NCBI GenBank assembly: GCA_049999765.1
Contig: JBNGIQ010005208.1
Span: forward strand, 1-34,357
DNA: 34,357 bases
Reading direction: 5' to 3'
From: Phaeoceros laevis
Lineage: Eukaryota > Anthocerotophyta > Anthocerotopsida > Notothyladales
Shown here: in pieces, positions 22,871-32,829 of the stretch
How positions within the stretch are numbered: the first letter of the stretch is position 1
Layout: each line of letters begins with the position of its first letter
Notes under the pieces: model-generated
What the model saw: the letters and a program-made list of their open reading frames with translations, nothing else
Told to the model about the DNA's origin: nothing
The model's database searches: none
Translations under genes and position numbers: made by a program

Positions 22871-23118
22871 TGCAGGAACAAAATATTCCAGAAGTGAGCA
22901 AGCCTGACTGTAGAGGTGCTCAAACGAGACAATTACAAAGCTGTATAATCCACGGCGGCACTAAGATACGCAGTGGGAGCGGAGCCATGTCAGCAAGGAA
23001 TTACGAGCAGACTGTTTCTGCCACCACCATTAACAACTGCCTTGCAATCTTAACCGCAACAACGGACAGCTGACACCAACACAGAGACAGCTCAATCAGG
23101 GTTGCAAAAGGCACTCAC
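22871..23118 (-). other. Probable intron in the HSP90 5' UTR
   Basis: On the minus strand a GTGAGTGCC donor begins at 23118 and an acceptor preceded by TTTTGTTCCTGCAG ends at 22871. The spliced leader then reads 34 bases to the ATG at 22836. No coding frame crosses it. It is inferred from splice signals only. Confidence 0.5.
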
Positions 23119-23234
23119 AATCAAAGCCTTGTGGCGAACTCCGGAAGGCGAGGGTAGCGTCGAGGACTGTCCCCTGCGATGAGAAATGCTTCAATTGTAA
23201 TACTGGACGCGGTGCTAGCTTTAGAGGCCTCTTG

Positions 23235-23267
23235 GGAATGCTCTGGAACGTCCAGACATTCTAGAAG
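23235..23267. promoter_or_regulatory. Heat shock elements upstream of HSP90
   Basis: At 23235-23254 four 5-bp units read gGAAt gCTCt gGAAc gTCCa: alternating nGAAn/nTTCn units, two perfect and two matching two of three core bases. At 23258-23267 a second block has the perfect core TTCTAGAA. Both lie about 120-150 bp upstream of the inferred 5' UTR exon of the minus-strand HSP90 gene, where heat shock factor trimers normally bind. This predicts heat induction. Confidence 0.65.
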
Positions 23268-23310
23268 CACCGAAGCCGCGAAGCGTAATTCCGTTACGCG
23301 CCTAGAAATT

Positions 23311-23341
23311 GACATTCTACGTTCTACGTTCTACATTCTAC
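23311..23341. repeat. Heptad repeat (TTCTACg) upstream of HSP90
   Basis: ATTCTAC or GTTCTAC repeats four times in tandem with a 7-bp period. On the HSP90 strand this reads as GAA every 7 bp, which does not match the 5-bp periodicity of canonical heat shock elements. It lies about 45 bp beyond the recognised elements and could be a weak auxiliary site or a simple repeat. Confidence 0.55.
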
Positions 23342-23595
23342 TCCAGTTACACTGTTACAGTACCACCATTTTGTAATTCTTCATTTTCGAGAGCAATGCT
23401 TATTCCAGTTGTCACCGTTCCCGCCGGCAGGCTATCCTAGTTATCGCCATTTCAGAATCAGAAAGGTATTTGGAGATAATTAACCTGCTGCCTTCTGGTG
23501 ACTAATACTGACTATACCACTTTTTCATTGAAGTAGAACACACCAAGCTGAGACTCTATGCGTTTGCATGTCTCTCTTATTTGAGACTCTCAGTA

Positions 23596-25242
23596 TTACT
23601 TTACAGCTTCAGGAGCAGAATTGCAATAGGGCGTGTGTAAGCAAACTAGCCGCGTACTTGCCAAACAAGTGACTGCCAAGGAACAGCCTAGCAGAACCCC
23701 CAAAACGGTGCTCTTTCCATCAAGAGCTAAGGCTCGGCGCAGAAGGTTGCCTCCAAACGCAGCATACAAGCCACCACAGGCTATGACCATCCCGTAATCA
23801 AGCCCTCTGTACCCTATACCAGCAAGAATGGCACTAATCGATGCCAACGGAGCAGCACATCCGGTAACTGCAGCAACAAGCAGGGCAGTCCGCCAGCTAG
23901 AAGTTGCGCTGTACAAGACCATTGCAACTGTTGCACCTCTGGGGAGGCCGTGCAGTGATACTGGAAGCAGCATATGCACAAGTCCGGCACCTGATGCCTC
24001 AGGAGCAGCAACGCCCAACGCAAGTCCTTCAACAAAGGCATGAAATGCTATTGTTGTGGACACCAGAAGAGCTGGCCTGAGAAGACGGGTGACAAGCTTA
24101 CCAGGCCCTGAGCGTAGCACTTCACCTTTGCGAGCTCTAGATTCTCTTCGGTCCAGTACTACCTTTTCCAAAGCCCAAAAGGCCAGGCATCCAACGAATA
24201 AAAGGAAGAGAGTTGCAAGGACGCCAACTTGCCCATACAGCAGTAACTGGAGTGGTCTCCACGCCGCCATGACGAAGGCTGCCCCAGAGGCAATCCCAAG
24301 AAGAAACATAGGTGGTGTTGCCACTGAACTGACGAATAACAGGCTCCACACCCCTCCAAGAAAAGGTCCTAATCCAAAGAGCAGAGATAATAACAGAGCT
24401 CTGCCGTCATCCCACCCTGAAGTTTGCTGCTGAAAGTTTTCTGCAAAAGCACTTAGGACCTCCATGAATGCCACAGATAGTGTCGCCGCCGTTGCCACGT
24501 GCGAAGCATTTGCTTCCTTGAAGCTGTCGGGGAGAACTTCAGCAAACACCATCCAGATCATGCATCCTCCTGCAAACCCCATACAGAAAGGGAGAACTCT
24601 CTGGAAGGCCTCCGCACACATAAATGCTGGAACAGCCACCAACGGCTGTGGGAGCGAAGTAATTATGCTCCAGAGCATAGCCCGACGAGCTGACACTCCC
24701 CGGGATGCAAGAACCACACTGACAGCCAATCCTTCGGGAATGTTGTGCACAGCAATAGCAAGGGTTACCATAAGCCCTTGAGGAAGACCTTTATGCCCAG
24801 CGAATGATACTCCAACGCCAGAGCCTTCCCCGAAAGAGTGCAGGGTCATTATTCCTACAACTAGTGCCATCTTCCTGGAATCCACTGCCTTCATATCCAT
24901 AACCTTAACGTCCTCGTATCCCTCCAAAATCTTCTGACTGCACCAAATGAACACCCCGCCACAGAGAATTCCAGCCACAACCCAGCCTCCGCCACCACCC
25001 TTCTGCCCTTCCTGTATGAGATCAAAACTGGCTGCTATCATCACACCTGATGCGATGCCGTTACAGATGCCGGCCCAGTGGGTTTGCAGCCGCATGAAGA
25101 AGAGAGGAACTGCGCCGAGCCCAGTGGCCCCGGCCATTGCCAGGGTAAGCAGAGCCACGAGCGACACAGGCACTGCCCTGGAACTCGGTTCATGGACCGC
25201 TCCCAGGTTGGTCATAACATCGGCAACCGGGACGGTTCCCAT
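23596..25242 (-). CDS. ZIP-family metal transporter with duplicated ZIP signature (At3g08650-like)
   Basis: A single-exon, 548-residue, multi-spanning membrane protein of the ZIP (Zrt/Irt-like) family, which moves Zn2+ or related divalent metals into the cytoplasm. An in-frame TAG lies 24 bases upstream of the ATG, supporting the start. Metal-site helices are visible as HSFGEG (135-140) and HNIPEG (166-171). The second half repeats this arrangement as HAFVEG (401-406) and HGLPRG (431-436), so the protein looks like two fused ZIP-like units with the second site degenerate. Length and layout fit the plant At3g08650-type subgroup rather than IRT/ZIP1-12. A basic loop lies near 364-389. It lies head-to-tail with HSP90, whose promoter occupies the roughly 470 bp between them. 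Confidence 0.88.
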   Translation of the reverse strand: MGTVPVADVMTNLGAVHEPSSRAVPVSLVALLTLAMAGATGLGAVPLFFMRLQTHWAGICNGIASGVMIAASFDLIQEGQKGGGGGWVVAGILCGGVFIWCSQKILEGYEDVKVMDMKAVDSRKMALVVGIMTLHSFGEGSGVGVSFAGHKGLPQGLMVTLAIAVHNIPEGLAVSVVLASRGVSARRAMLWSIITSLPQPLVAVPAFMCAEAFQRVLPFCMGFAGGCMIWMVFAEVLPDSFKEANASHVATAATLSVAFMEVLSAFAENFQQQTSGWDDGRALLLSLLFGLGPFLGGVWSLLFVSSVATPPMFLLGIASGAAFVMAAWRPLQLLLYGQVGVLATLFLLFVGCLAFWALEKVVLDRRESRARKGEVLRSGPGKLVTRLLRPALLVSTTIAFHAFVEGLALGVAAPEASGAGLVHMLLPVSLHGLPRGATVAMVLYSATSSWRTALLVAAVTGCAAPLASISAILAGIGYRGLDYGMVIACGGLYAAFGGNLLRRALALDGKSTVLGVLLGCSLAVTCLASTRLVCLHTPYCNSAPEAVK

Positions 25243-26740
25243 ACCTCGATCATGTGGTGTGTCCTACTGAGGGAGGCCGGAGACGCAGCAGCAGAGATTA
25301 CTCCTCCTCCAACTGCCCCCCGAACCCAACCCTGCTACGTTGCTGCCTGACCTCCTCGATATGTGACCGGAGGGCCCAGGGCTGCAAAGCCTCATGAACT
25401 TACTGACCAAGCTCTAGTTCCTGCAACTGGGTCACTGCTGCAGTGGGAGAAGTGATGCTGCCCTAGTTCCTCCTCCTCGACCAACATGTGAGGCCACCGG
25501 TCCCGGTTTTAGGCACACCGCAGTGACCGCACTCCGCTTTGCGATCTTCTGACGACTTGTACCGCCGAAATCAACAACCTCTAGATTAGCCTGCTTTCCT
25601 TTCCAACGGACCCACGCTTCTTGACTTCATCAGGCACCGTGTCATAACATACTACTGTCTTAACACCGTGTCGTCGTAGCCGGCCACAACTCCGGTCTCG
25701 GCCAGTTTCCGGCACTGGCGGTTACATACAGTAGTTGCATGTGGATCCGTGGTGTCCTGAGCTGCTCTGTCGTTGCGGTTGCTAGCTGCAGCCGAAACCT
25801 CTGCCTTCCAGCATTTGTGTTCCCATGTCCGTCAAGCCATAGGCCCCGTGGATCCCCTGACGTGCTGCAAAGCGTAACTTTTTTTTGTTGCCACAGCATT
25901 GCTCCAGATTCCAAATACAAGGCCAAGCACGCAAAATCATCTCTCTCTCTCTCTCCTGAACGGACTTCACCAATGCCAGATTGAAACAAGGCTTCAGGTA
26001 TTCAGCAACCCTACCTGCGGGCCTTTACACCAGCCCCTAAGAGTACTGTATGGCCCTTTTGGACCTATCAAGCACGTAGTAAAGTTTCTTCTGCTTCTTC
26101 TTCCGGGAACAAGGTGACAACTCTACTCTCTCCAAATCCCCAAATCCAGGAGGCAGATGGCTTCCACACACCGCATGACAAGGGTTGAGGGTTTTGCGCG
26201 CTTACTACAAACACATCCGTCGTGATCGTATACCCTCGTCAGAACTGTTAGTTTGCTTTCTACACACTTGAAACGTCCCCAGTCTCTTCGGCAATCATCC
26301 AGTCCATTGTCGCTCTGACATTCTTCAAATCGTAGGTGGAGCACGTGGGAGTGACAGGACGTTTTGTGGCCAACTCAGCAATGAATCCATTCTCCCTGCA
26401 AACCTAGTTTCCTAATGGGCGTTTCGTTTCTCGTTTCTATGGTCGAGACTCAAGGGGAGTACGACTGCGATGAAAGAACATTCCTTTCCCTTGAAGAATG
26501 TGCACAAAGCTTTGGGAACCACCTCATCATGTCTCCATCACGCGCTCAAATGCGTGATAAGCTTCTCAGAATTGGCACGTACGTAATGACGGCAAATCGA
26601 AAGTCCTGGGGCATGCTGGCCTTGGTAGGTGGCTCACATGATTTCGGGCATCAAGAGGAAGCCGTCCGGGAGAGCTTAAAGCATACACTTTTCAGTCAGT
26701 CAGTCACTTGTGATTGCTAACTGGCAAGACTTCGGCAGCC
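25243..26740. other. Divergent intergenic region between ZIP and GH30 genes
   Basis: The 1.5 kb separates two genes transcribed away from each other and should hold both promoters. Visible are a (CT)8 microsatellite at about 25939-25955 and a TCAGTCAGTCAGTCA repeat near 26692-26706, just before the GH30 start. A 101-codon frame at 26415-26720 has no recognisable domain. No RNA gene or transposon is seen. Confidence 0.5.
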
Positions 26741-28168
26741 ATGAAAGAGGAGATGAGAGGAAGCTCATTTTCAGCTCGCAATAGTAGCACATTGGTTCCT
26801 CTGCTTACTTGTTTCTTGCTGGTTCTCCTACACAGCTGGAATGCCTGCACAGCTGCAGATGTGTGGGTGACGTATCCGGACAGGAGCCGGCTCATCTCCT
26901 GGGACGGCACCATAGACTTTGTTGACGACGCAGCCTTGACGCCGCAATCCATCACCGTAGACGAGAACACCAAGTTTCAGGTCATCGAGGGGTTCGGTGC
27001 CTCACTCACGGACTCCGCAGCATGGCTGATCAGCAGGTTGCCCGACTCCCAGCGCAACGCTCTGATGCAGAGCCTCTTTGGCTTCAAGGACGGCAACGCC
27101 GGCATCAGCTACGTGAGAATCCCCCTGGGAGCATCCGATCTAGCCCTGAGTCTCTACACCTACGATGATGCCGCCGACCCCGACCTGGCCGAGTTTTCCA
27201 TCTCCCACGACCTGGAGTACATCATCCCGGTGGCCAGGCAGGCCAAGAGCATCAGCGGCAGCCTCAAGTTCCTAGGCTCGCCATGGACTGCTCCTGCCTG
27301 CATGAAGACCAGCAACAGCCTGATCGGGGGGAAGCTCGACCAGGCATACTACCCCGCCTACGCCAGATACTTCCGCAAGATTGCCGACTCCTTCAGGGAC
27401 AACGGAGTCCCTCTGCACGCCATCACTGTGCAGAACGAGCCGCAGTTCGAGCCGGACAACTACCCTGGCATGAGGTTCGAGTGGTACGAGGAGCTCAATT
27501 TCGTGAGAGATCATCTGGCCGGCAGCTTGGCAGGGACGGGAGTGAACATCCTCACCTTCGACCACAATTGGAGGCTGGACTGGTACCCTAGGGCGGTGAT
27601 GAACGAGGGATCGGCATTCTACGCCGGATCTGCCTGGCACTGCTACGACGGCAGCGTCTCGGTCATGGGAGCGATGCACGATGCTTACCCTAACAAGGAC
27701 ATCTACCTCACCGAGTGTTCCGGCACGCTCGACAGGAACGACTTCGGGGGCAATATCAGGTGGAACATGCAGAACATGTTCATCGGGGGTACCCGGAACT
27801 GGGCCAAGACCGTCCTCCTGTGGAGCCTGGCGCTGGATCCGAGCGGCAACCCGCACACCGGCGGGTGCGGCAACTGCAGAGGCGTGGTGTCCATCAACCA
27901 GGACAGCGGAGAGGTCACCTACAACGAGGAGTTCTACAGCATCGCACACTTTGCCAGGTTCGTGTGGCCAGGAGCCAGTCGCATTGCATCCACCGACTCG
28001 TCAGATGGCAGCTTCATTGCAACCGCATTCCTCAACCTGGACGGCCACAAGAGTGTCGTGGTGCTCAACCAGGGCTCCTCCACTGCATCCTTCAAGCTCA
28101 TCTGGAATGGCAAGTCCATCTCGCACAGCCTGCCAGCTTCTGGTGTGGCCACTGTGTTCTGGACGTAA
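26741..28168 (+). CDS. Secreted GH30 glycoside hydrolase (glucosylceramidase / beta-1,6-glucanase-like)
   Basis: A single uninterrupted exon encodes 475 residues, starting at the first ATG. A signal peptide (hydrophobic core about 18-31, likely cleavage near 38) sends it to the secretory pathway. The mature enzyme has the GH30 hallmarks: FQVIEGFGASLTDSAAW at the start of the barrel, SPWTAPACMK, the acid/base Glu233 in TVQNEPQ, the nucleophile Glu325 in YLTECSG, and a C-terminal beta-sandwich ending VATVFW. GH30 enzymes act on glucosylceramide, beta-1,6-glucan or related beta-linked glycans; the substrate cannot be read from sequence. Unlike the spliced genes here it has no intron and a strong preference for G or C at third codon positions, which fits acquisition from a fungus or bacterium. 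It is convergent with the carboxypeptidase gene. Confidence 0.93.
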   Translation: MKEEMRGSSFSARNSSTLVPLLTCFLLVLLHSWNACTAADVWVTYPDRSRLISWDGTIDFVDDAALTPQSITVDENTKFQVIEGFGASLTDSAAWLISRLPDSQRNALMQSLFGFKDGNAGISYVRIPLGASDLALSLYTYDDAADPDLAEFSISHDLEYIIPVARQAKSISGSLKFLGSPWTAPACMKTSNSLIGGKLDQAYYPAYARYFRKIADSFRDNGVPLHAITVQNEPQFEPDNYPGMRFEWYEELNFVRDHLAGSLAGTGVNILTFDHNWRLDWYPRAVMNEGSAFYAGSAWHCYDGSVSVMGAMHDAYPNKDIYLTECSGTLDRNDFGGNIRWNMQNMFIGGTRNWAKTVLLWSLALDPSGNPHTGGCGNCRGVVSINQDSGEVTYNEEFYSIAHFARFVWPGASRIASTDSSDGSFIATAFLNLDGHKSVVVLNQGSSTASFKLIWNGKSISHSLPASGVATVFWT

Positions 28169-28319
28169 GAAAACTGTCAGTGACCACTTTTTGTTTTGCG
28201 CAGGGAACTAATAGGATCGTGGTGCATGCTTTCAGGAAGTTGTCATTTATTGAGGCTTATCTCGAAGCATTGCCTTCAAGTGCCTGTGACCAAAACTTTT
28301 ATATACAGACATGTTGCCT

Positions 28320-30835
28320 TCAAGGGGTAGCTGGTAAGAGCTGGCCAGCCAGGAAGTTTGTCGCTAAAGCCAATGCTTGACCTGGCTTGGTTGTGGGACG
28401 TAGTGCCCAGCTCCTCTCACAGTCACGAAGTCCTCGTACTGTATGCTCCACCCTCCGACCTGCATTCACCAACATGTTCTAGGATTTTAGCTACGTAGCC
28501 TGGCATCTCATCTGTCCTAGACAAGAGATCGGATCCAAAACCAGATGCTCAGGAAAGTAAGCACCTCCTTTTCATGGTACCAAGGGTACCACTTGGTCTT
28601 CACTGGCAGATTCAGCACATTCAGGGAGTATCTTGTTGCTGTTACTGGTAACGCAGCATCGGTGTCGCCACTGAGGACATGCATGAAGGAGTCAGAGGTT
28701 GCAACCAGTGATGAGGTTCATACATGAAGTCCCCGCACAAGAAAACGCAGATATGTGAATATTCTTGTTGCAAACAAGTATGTCAAACCTGTAGAGCCAT
28801 ATTTTCAGACCAGCTTCGATCAGCTCCTGGTATATGGGTAGGACCGAGTCATCCCTGGTATAGTTCGAATTGACGGGGATGCTGTTCAAGGAGATTCCAA
28901 TTGCAGTAGTCAGTTGGATAATTCTTCATCCATGGATTATGGTGCACTCCTCATCCATGGATTATGGTGCACTCCTCAGGCAAAGGAATTTCATGAGGTA
29001 AAAGAGCAAACCTGCACACAGTCCACGGATACGGGATGCCTGTTGTGTTGGCATGGAGAGCCTGTTGCACGTCAGGGCGGTTGTAGTAACTTTTTGAGTA
29101 TTTGTCAGTGCAGGGGTCGTAGCTGAGCACAGATGGTCGTCCCAGGTGTGATAGAGAGGCAGAACAATTAGTCTAGCAGTACACAGTGCCGTCCCATATC
29201 AGAGTGGGTCAATTGTGAGTAGTCCGTGCAAGCTTACAGCTGGGGACGATTCTGCTGTACACATTGGTAAGTAGATGCCATCAACGTCAATGTTGCCAAA
29301 CTCAGTCTGGAAGAATTCCGCAACCACGGCTGTGCAAGAAGGTTGGGCTGCTTTGGAGGTGAAATTGCAGTTTGCCTGCGCTTTGCTGTAGGTCGCATCC
29401 GACATGATGGCATGGGTCCACCAGTAGTCCACAGTCCCTCTGCTGTCAGCATTGTTGTCCGTCGCCGCATTACCCACCTACACAAAAACCCCCATGGATA
29501 GCTTGTTGATTGATGCCAGAATTGTGCCTCAACGGCTCCAGAGAGACATTTTGAGGGTGCCAAGAACTTACCAAGAACCCCTTGAGATTGATACTAGGGT
29601 TAGCGACGTTCTTGTTGTACTCGTACACAAGCTTTGCCAGCTGAGGAACGTAGTGGCCTAGTTCATATATATGTTGTGCATGGATACTTGTCATTCATGA
29701 TCAGGTCACTCTCCTTCAAGAGAAAGATTGGCGTCACATGCTGTTTACACATGTGTGAGTTGGTTACCTACCTGCATAGCTTTGCCCACTGATGTAGAAG
29801 TCTCGGTTCTTGTATTGAGGAAATCTTTCAAACCAGCCGAGCAAGAACTGGAAATTTTCCGCAGCTGTGTTCCCAAGGCCACAGACGATGATCAGTTTGA
29901 TGAAAGGAAACTCACATGACAACATCATTCAGCTTGTGAAGTTCTGTGTACCAGTGTTTGCATCGTTGGCTTGAGGGTGGAGCTGTTGGTGTAGGAGAAG
30001 CCTACACCCGCAGGCGAATCGAGGAAGATGATATTCGCCACTATGTACAAGACCCACATCATATTGAGCATCACCAATTGGGTTTCCTTGTGATTGTGCA
30101 CCACAGCAGAGAACAGGGCCGGGGGATACAAACTTTTTGACATACATACCTTTGTTCCATGAGTACGGGTTTTTGAACAGTGATGCTACATCTGGGGCAA
30201 CGCGAAATGGCCCAAGCTCACGGGTTGCTCCATAGCCAATTGACGAGCATCCTGGACCTGCATTGCACCGCATTTCCTTTATCTTCCTAGTAGCACAGGT
30301 CTGTGAAGTTCCAGCAGTCGATGGAATCCTACTTGTAACCGGTTCATGAAGACTCGTTGCAATCGCAAGAGAAGAGGCGGTAATTAAATCATGTCTGGTA
30401 CCTCCGTTGAGCCAGAGAACGAGAGGCTTTGAGCTCGCTGCTTCCTCCGCCTCTGTGAAATAGTAGAAGAAAACACTGCCCCTTCCCACAAGGAAATACC
30501 CAGAAAACTGTGCGAATGACACGGGAGGCTGCCCAGGGAACCTAGTGATACGATCGAGGGCTGCTGCTGGGGTGAGATTAGGAGCCAATGCTTCGCCCAG
30601 AAAACGCTACTCATATGCAACCAGAAACCAATTAGAAAACAAGGAAATCCGCATGGATACGGGAGAGGATGAAAAAACAGGTTTGTGATTGATCAGCATT
30701 GCAAGCTCTAATTGATTGTGCGTGTGCTGAATTTACCTTGCTTCGGCGCCAGTCGGCAGCAGCTGCTTCTCTCGCGAGAAAAAACACAAGGGTGGCAAGG
30801 AGGAAAATAGTCAATGGAGCGAATTGCCTGCCCAT
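28320..30835 (-). pseudogene. Serine carboxypeptidase-like (S10) gene with frame disruptions
   Basis: Minus-strand exons are 30835-30737 (signal peptide), 30606-30402, 30257-30150, 30040-29952, 29864-29773, 29657-29572, 29477-29238, about 29122-29012, 28881-28789, 28670-28565 and 28459 to about 28320. They cover the whole S10 family: RITRFPGQPPVSF, PLVLWLNGGPGCSS, IIFLDSPAGVGFSY, the serine box GQSYAG, SGDTD with catalytic Asp, and RGAGHYVP with catalytic His. The serine box has Gln where the family has Glu (GESYAG). The frame breaks inside exon 4 (about 29965-29990), at the exon 7/8 junction (phases differ by two), and in the last exon (near 28375-28385; in-frame stop at 28364). This suggests a pseudogene, or several sequencing errors. 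Family members act in vacuole or apoplast as peptidases or acyltransferases. Confidence 0.85.
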
Positions 30836-30970
30836 GATTGCGCGTGGGCAAAAATTTACTTCTTCTCCCACTGGCAGCTCGATGAATCTTCTTAGCTCAA
30901 AGAGATGGACAGACCCCTCTGATATAATGCTCTTCCCTGGCATCTGCACTGGCCAGTGGCTTGCAGAATC

Positions 30971-31004
30971 ATCCAGCCTGCTCGGCCGGCCGAGCAGGCT
31001 GGAT
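30971..31004. repeat. Perfect 34-bp palindrome
   Basis: The 17 bases ATCCAGCCTGCTCGGCC are followed immediately by their exact reverse complement, with no spacer. It lies 136 bp upstream of the carboxypeptidase start codon. It could extrude as a cruciform or bind a dimeric factor. No TIR or target duplication is seen around it. Confidence 0.9.
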
Positions 31005-31072
31005 CATGGCACGGTGTGGATGGCACGACGTGTTCCGAAAAACAAATGGTTCAATGCACATGGTTTGCAAAG

Positions 31073-31366
31073 CAGGGGGAGCAGGGGGAGCAGGGGCTGC
31101 ACTTCTGTCGTACATAAAAACTTGTTTAGCGGTTTGATATGGAGGAAGATCTGCTGTGAAAGAGGCAGGTGCAAGAACGTGGAAGGCCCATCCAAGTCTA
31201 GCGGACGTCAGCATCTGCATTGGATAACTGTGGACTTTCACCCACGTCTGTCGGAGGGGAAGTCATTCTCTACTTCACTGAGCAGAAAGCTTCCTGTCTA
31301 CAGTGTCATCAGCTTACCAGATGTCAAGGGGAAGCTTTCCTGTCTCCGGTGTCATCAACTTACCAG
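31073..31366. repeat. Minor tandem repeats
   Basis: GCAGGGGGA is repeated at about 31073-31098. A 36-bp sequence starting GAAAGCTTCCTGTC (31285-31320) is repeated with a few changes at 31331-31366, a period of 46. Otherwise the stretch from 31005 to 31880 shows no gene I can recognise. Several short frames occur without domains. Confidence 0.6.
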
Positions 31367-31884
31367 CTAACCTTCTCTGAAATCGGGTTCTGTAGCAATG
31401 GTGCAATGAACCATTGCTGTAAGTTTTGGATCAAGGTGTGGCAGCTTCCTGTTACAAAACTTCAGGAGGTGAGGGTAAAGTATACGATGTCCCTGGTTCA
31501 GCTCCAGACTAGAAGTTTATCTGCCCCACCAAGCCACATAAACAGTATCGACGTATCCAAGGTATCCGAATCCACATCCCCAAAGACTTGTTCAGACTAT
31601 GCACACAGAGCTGCTGCTCTGTTTTCGGCTTGTGCACCAGTCTAGAGATCGGTGGGCTTTCTGCAAGCAATTTTTTTGTCTCCGCAACAGCCGACTAAGG
31701 CTTCTAACGACCCACGGAAACCACGGAGGAGCGGATGAGATTCCCTGCCTGTTACCATTCAAAAGAGTCTCCTTCACAGTGGGCTACTATGTCCCTGTTG
31801 TCAATTGCTCCGTGAATGCGGACCAAAGGAAACGGTGCACCTTCTTATTGCTGGATTTGAATCCGAAATGAGTTCCGCCAGGCA

Positions 31885-31943
31885 GCCACGGCGGGGGGCA
31901 GAGCCGTGGCCATGGTAGAAATTAGCTACCCACTAGCTAATTT
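31885..31943. repeat. Two adjacent perfect hairpins
   Basis: The first has stem GCCACGGC (31885-31892) pairing with GCCGTGGC (31903-31910). The second has a 10-bp stem, AAATTAGCTA (31919-31928) with TAGCTAATTT (31934-31943), and a 5-nt loop. They are separated by 8 bases. They could form RNA structure if transcribed. No host gene is identified. Confidence 0.7.
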
Positions 31944-32314
31944 GAACACCCTCGGGGGGCATGTCAGCACAACGCACATCAAGACATTGTTGATCAATGC
32001 ACATCGTTCTAGGTTTTTGCAATGTACATATATTTTAGGTATAGCCCTTCCTTTCTTAGTTACCGCGGTTTAAGAAACGGTGGAAACGAAAACGCGTTCC
32101 TTCACGTTTCCTTATTTTAGCTTAGTCTCAAGGATAGGGGACTAGGCTCTTTTTAATATATTTTAAAATTTTATGATTTAAATATTAACGTAGCACATGG
32201 GGTAGGGTGGGGCGGTTAGAAACTTGGAAAGTTAAGTAGTTGAATCACTTCTTGGATGGGGGATGCAAGTAGTCGAATCACTACCGGGATGGGGGAAACT
32301 TGAAGGGCAAAGAG

Positions 32315-32368
32315 TTACTCATGCCTTCACCTGGCCTTGGCAGCAAGGCTAGGTGAAGGCATGAGTAA
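32315..32368. repeat. 54-nt near-perfect hairpin nested in the foldback element
   Basis: An 18-bp perfect stem, TTACTCATGCCTTCACCT at 32315-32332 with its complement at 32351-32368, continues after one G/T mismatch into GCCTT/AAGGC with a 6-nt loop. It sits in a part of the left arm (about 32311-32618) that has no counterpart in the right arm, so it was probably inserted later. A transcript would fold into a short hairpin. It is shorter than a typical plant pre-miRNA. Confidence 0.8.
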
Positions 32369-32829
32369 TCTGCAATGTCAGGATGGCGACGCCAGGATTG
32401 CGATGCCAGGATCATGCGACACCTAGATCAGCCATGGCTTCAAGTTGCTTGAAGTCGCGCGACTTGAGAAGTTGCGCGACTTTTTTTTTTTTAGAGCTTT
32501 TTTTAGGGGAGCTCATGCTAAACATTAGATATTGCAATACAAAACATTCTACTTTAGCCACTATCAGCTCGTACTCTACCATGGGACAGTAGACAGGGTA
32601 GGTAGGCTGGTTGACCGCGCGACTTGAAGTAACCAAGTAACTCACGGCCCTTTTTGAGAAACACATTTCCGTTTCGGAAAGGCGTTTCGTGCATTACTTA
32701 ATTCCGCGTGGGGCATTATTCTGAAAACCCCTTAGAAACCTGGAACGCGAAACGTGGAAATGCAGAAACGCGTTTCTTACATTTCTTAGCCAGAGGAAAC
32801 GCATTTCCTATAACTAAGCTTCCTTTACC

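Noticed and set aside
25939-25955. (CT)8 tract as a promoter pyrimidine patch for GH30 or ZIP
   Set aside because: It lies about 700-800 bp from either start codon. It is more simply a microsatellite.
27272-27949. 225-codon minus-strand frame and 102- to 221-codon plus-strand frames inside the GH30 gene
   Set aside because: GC-rich third positions remove stop codons in the other frames. The GH30 frame carries all family motifs, so these are shadows.
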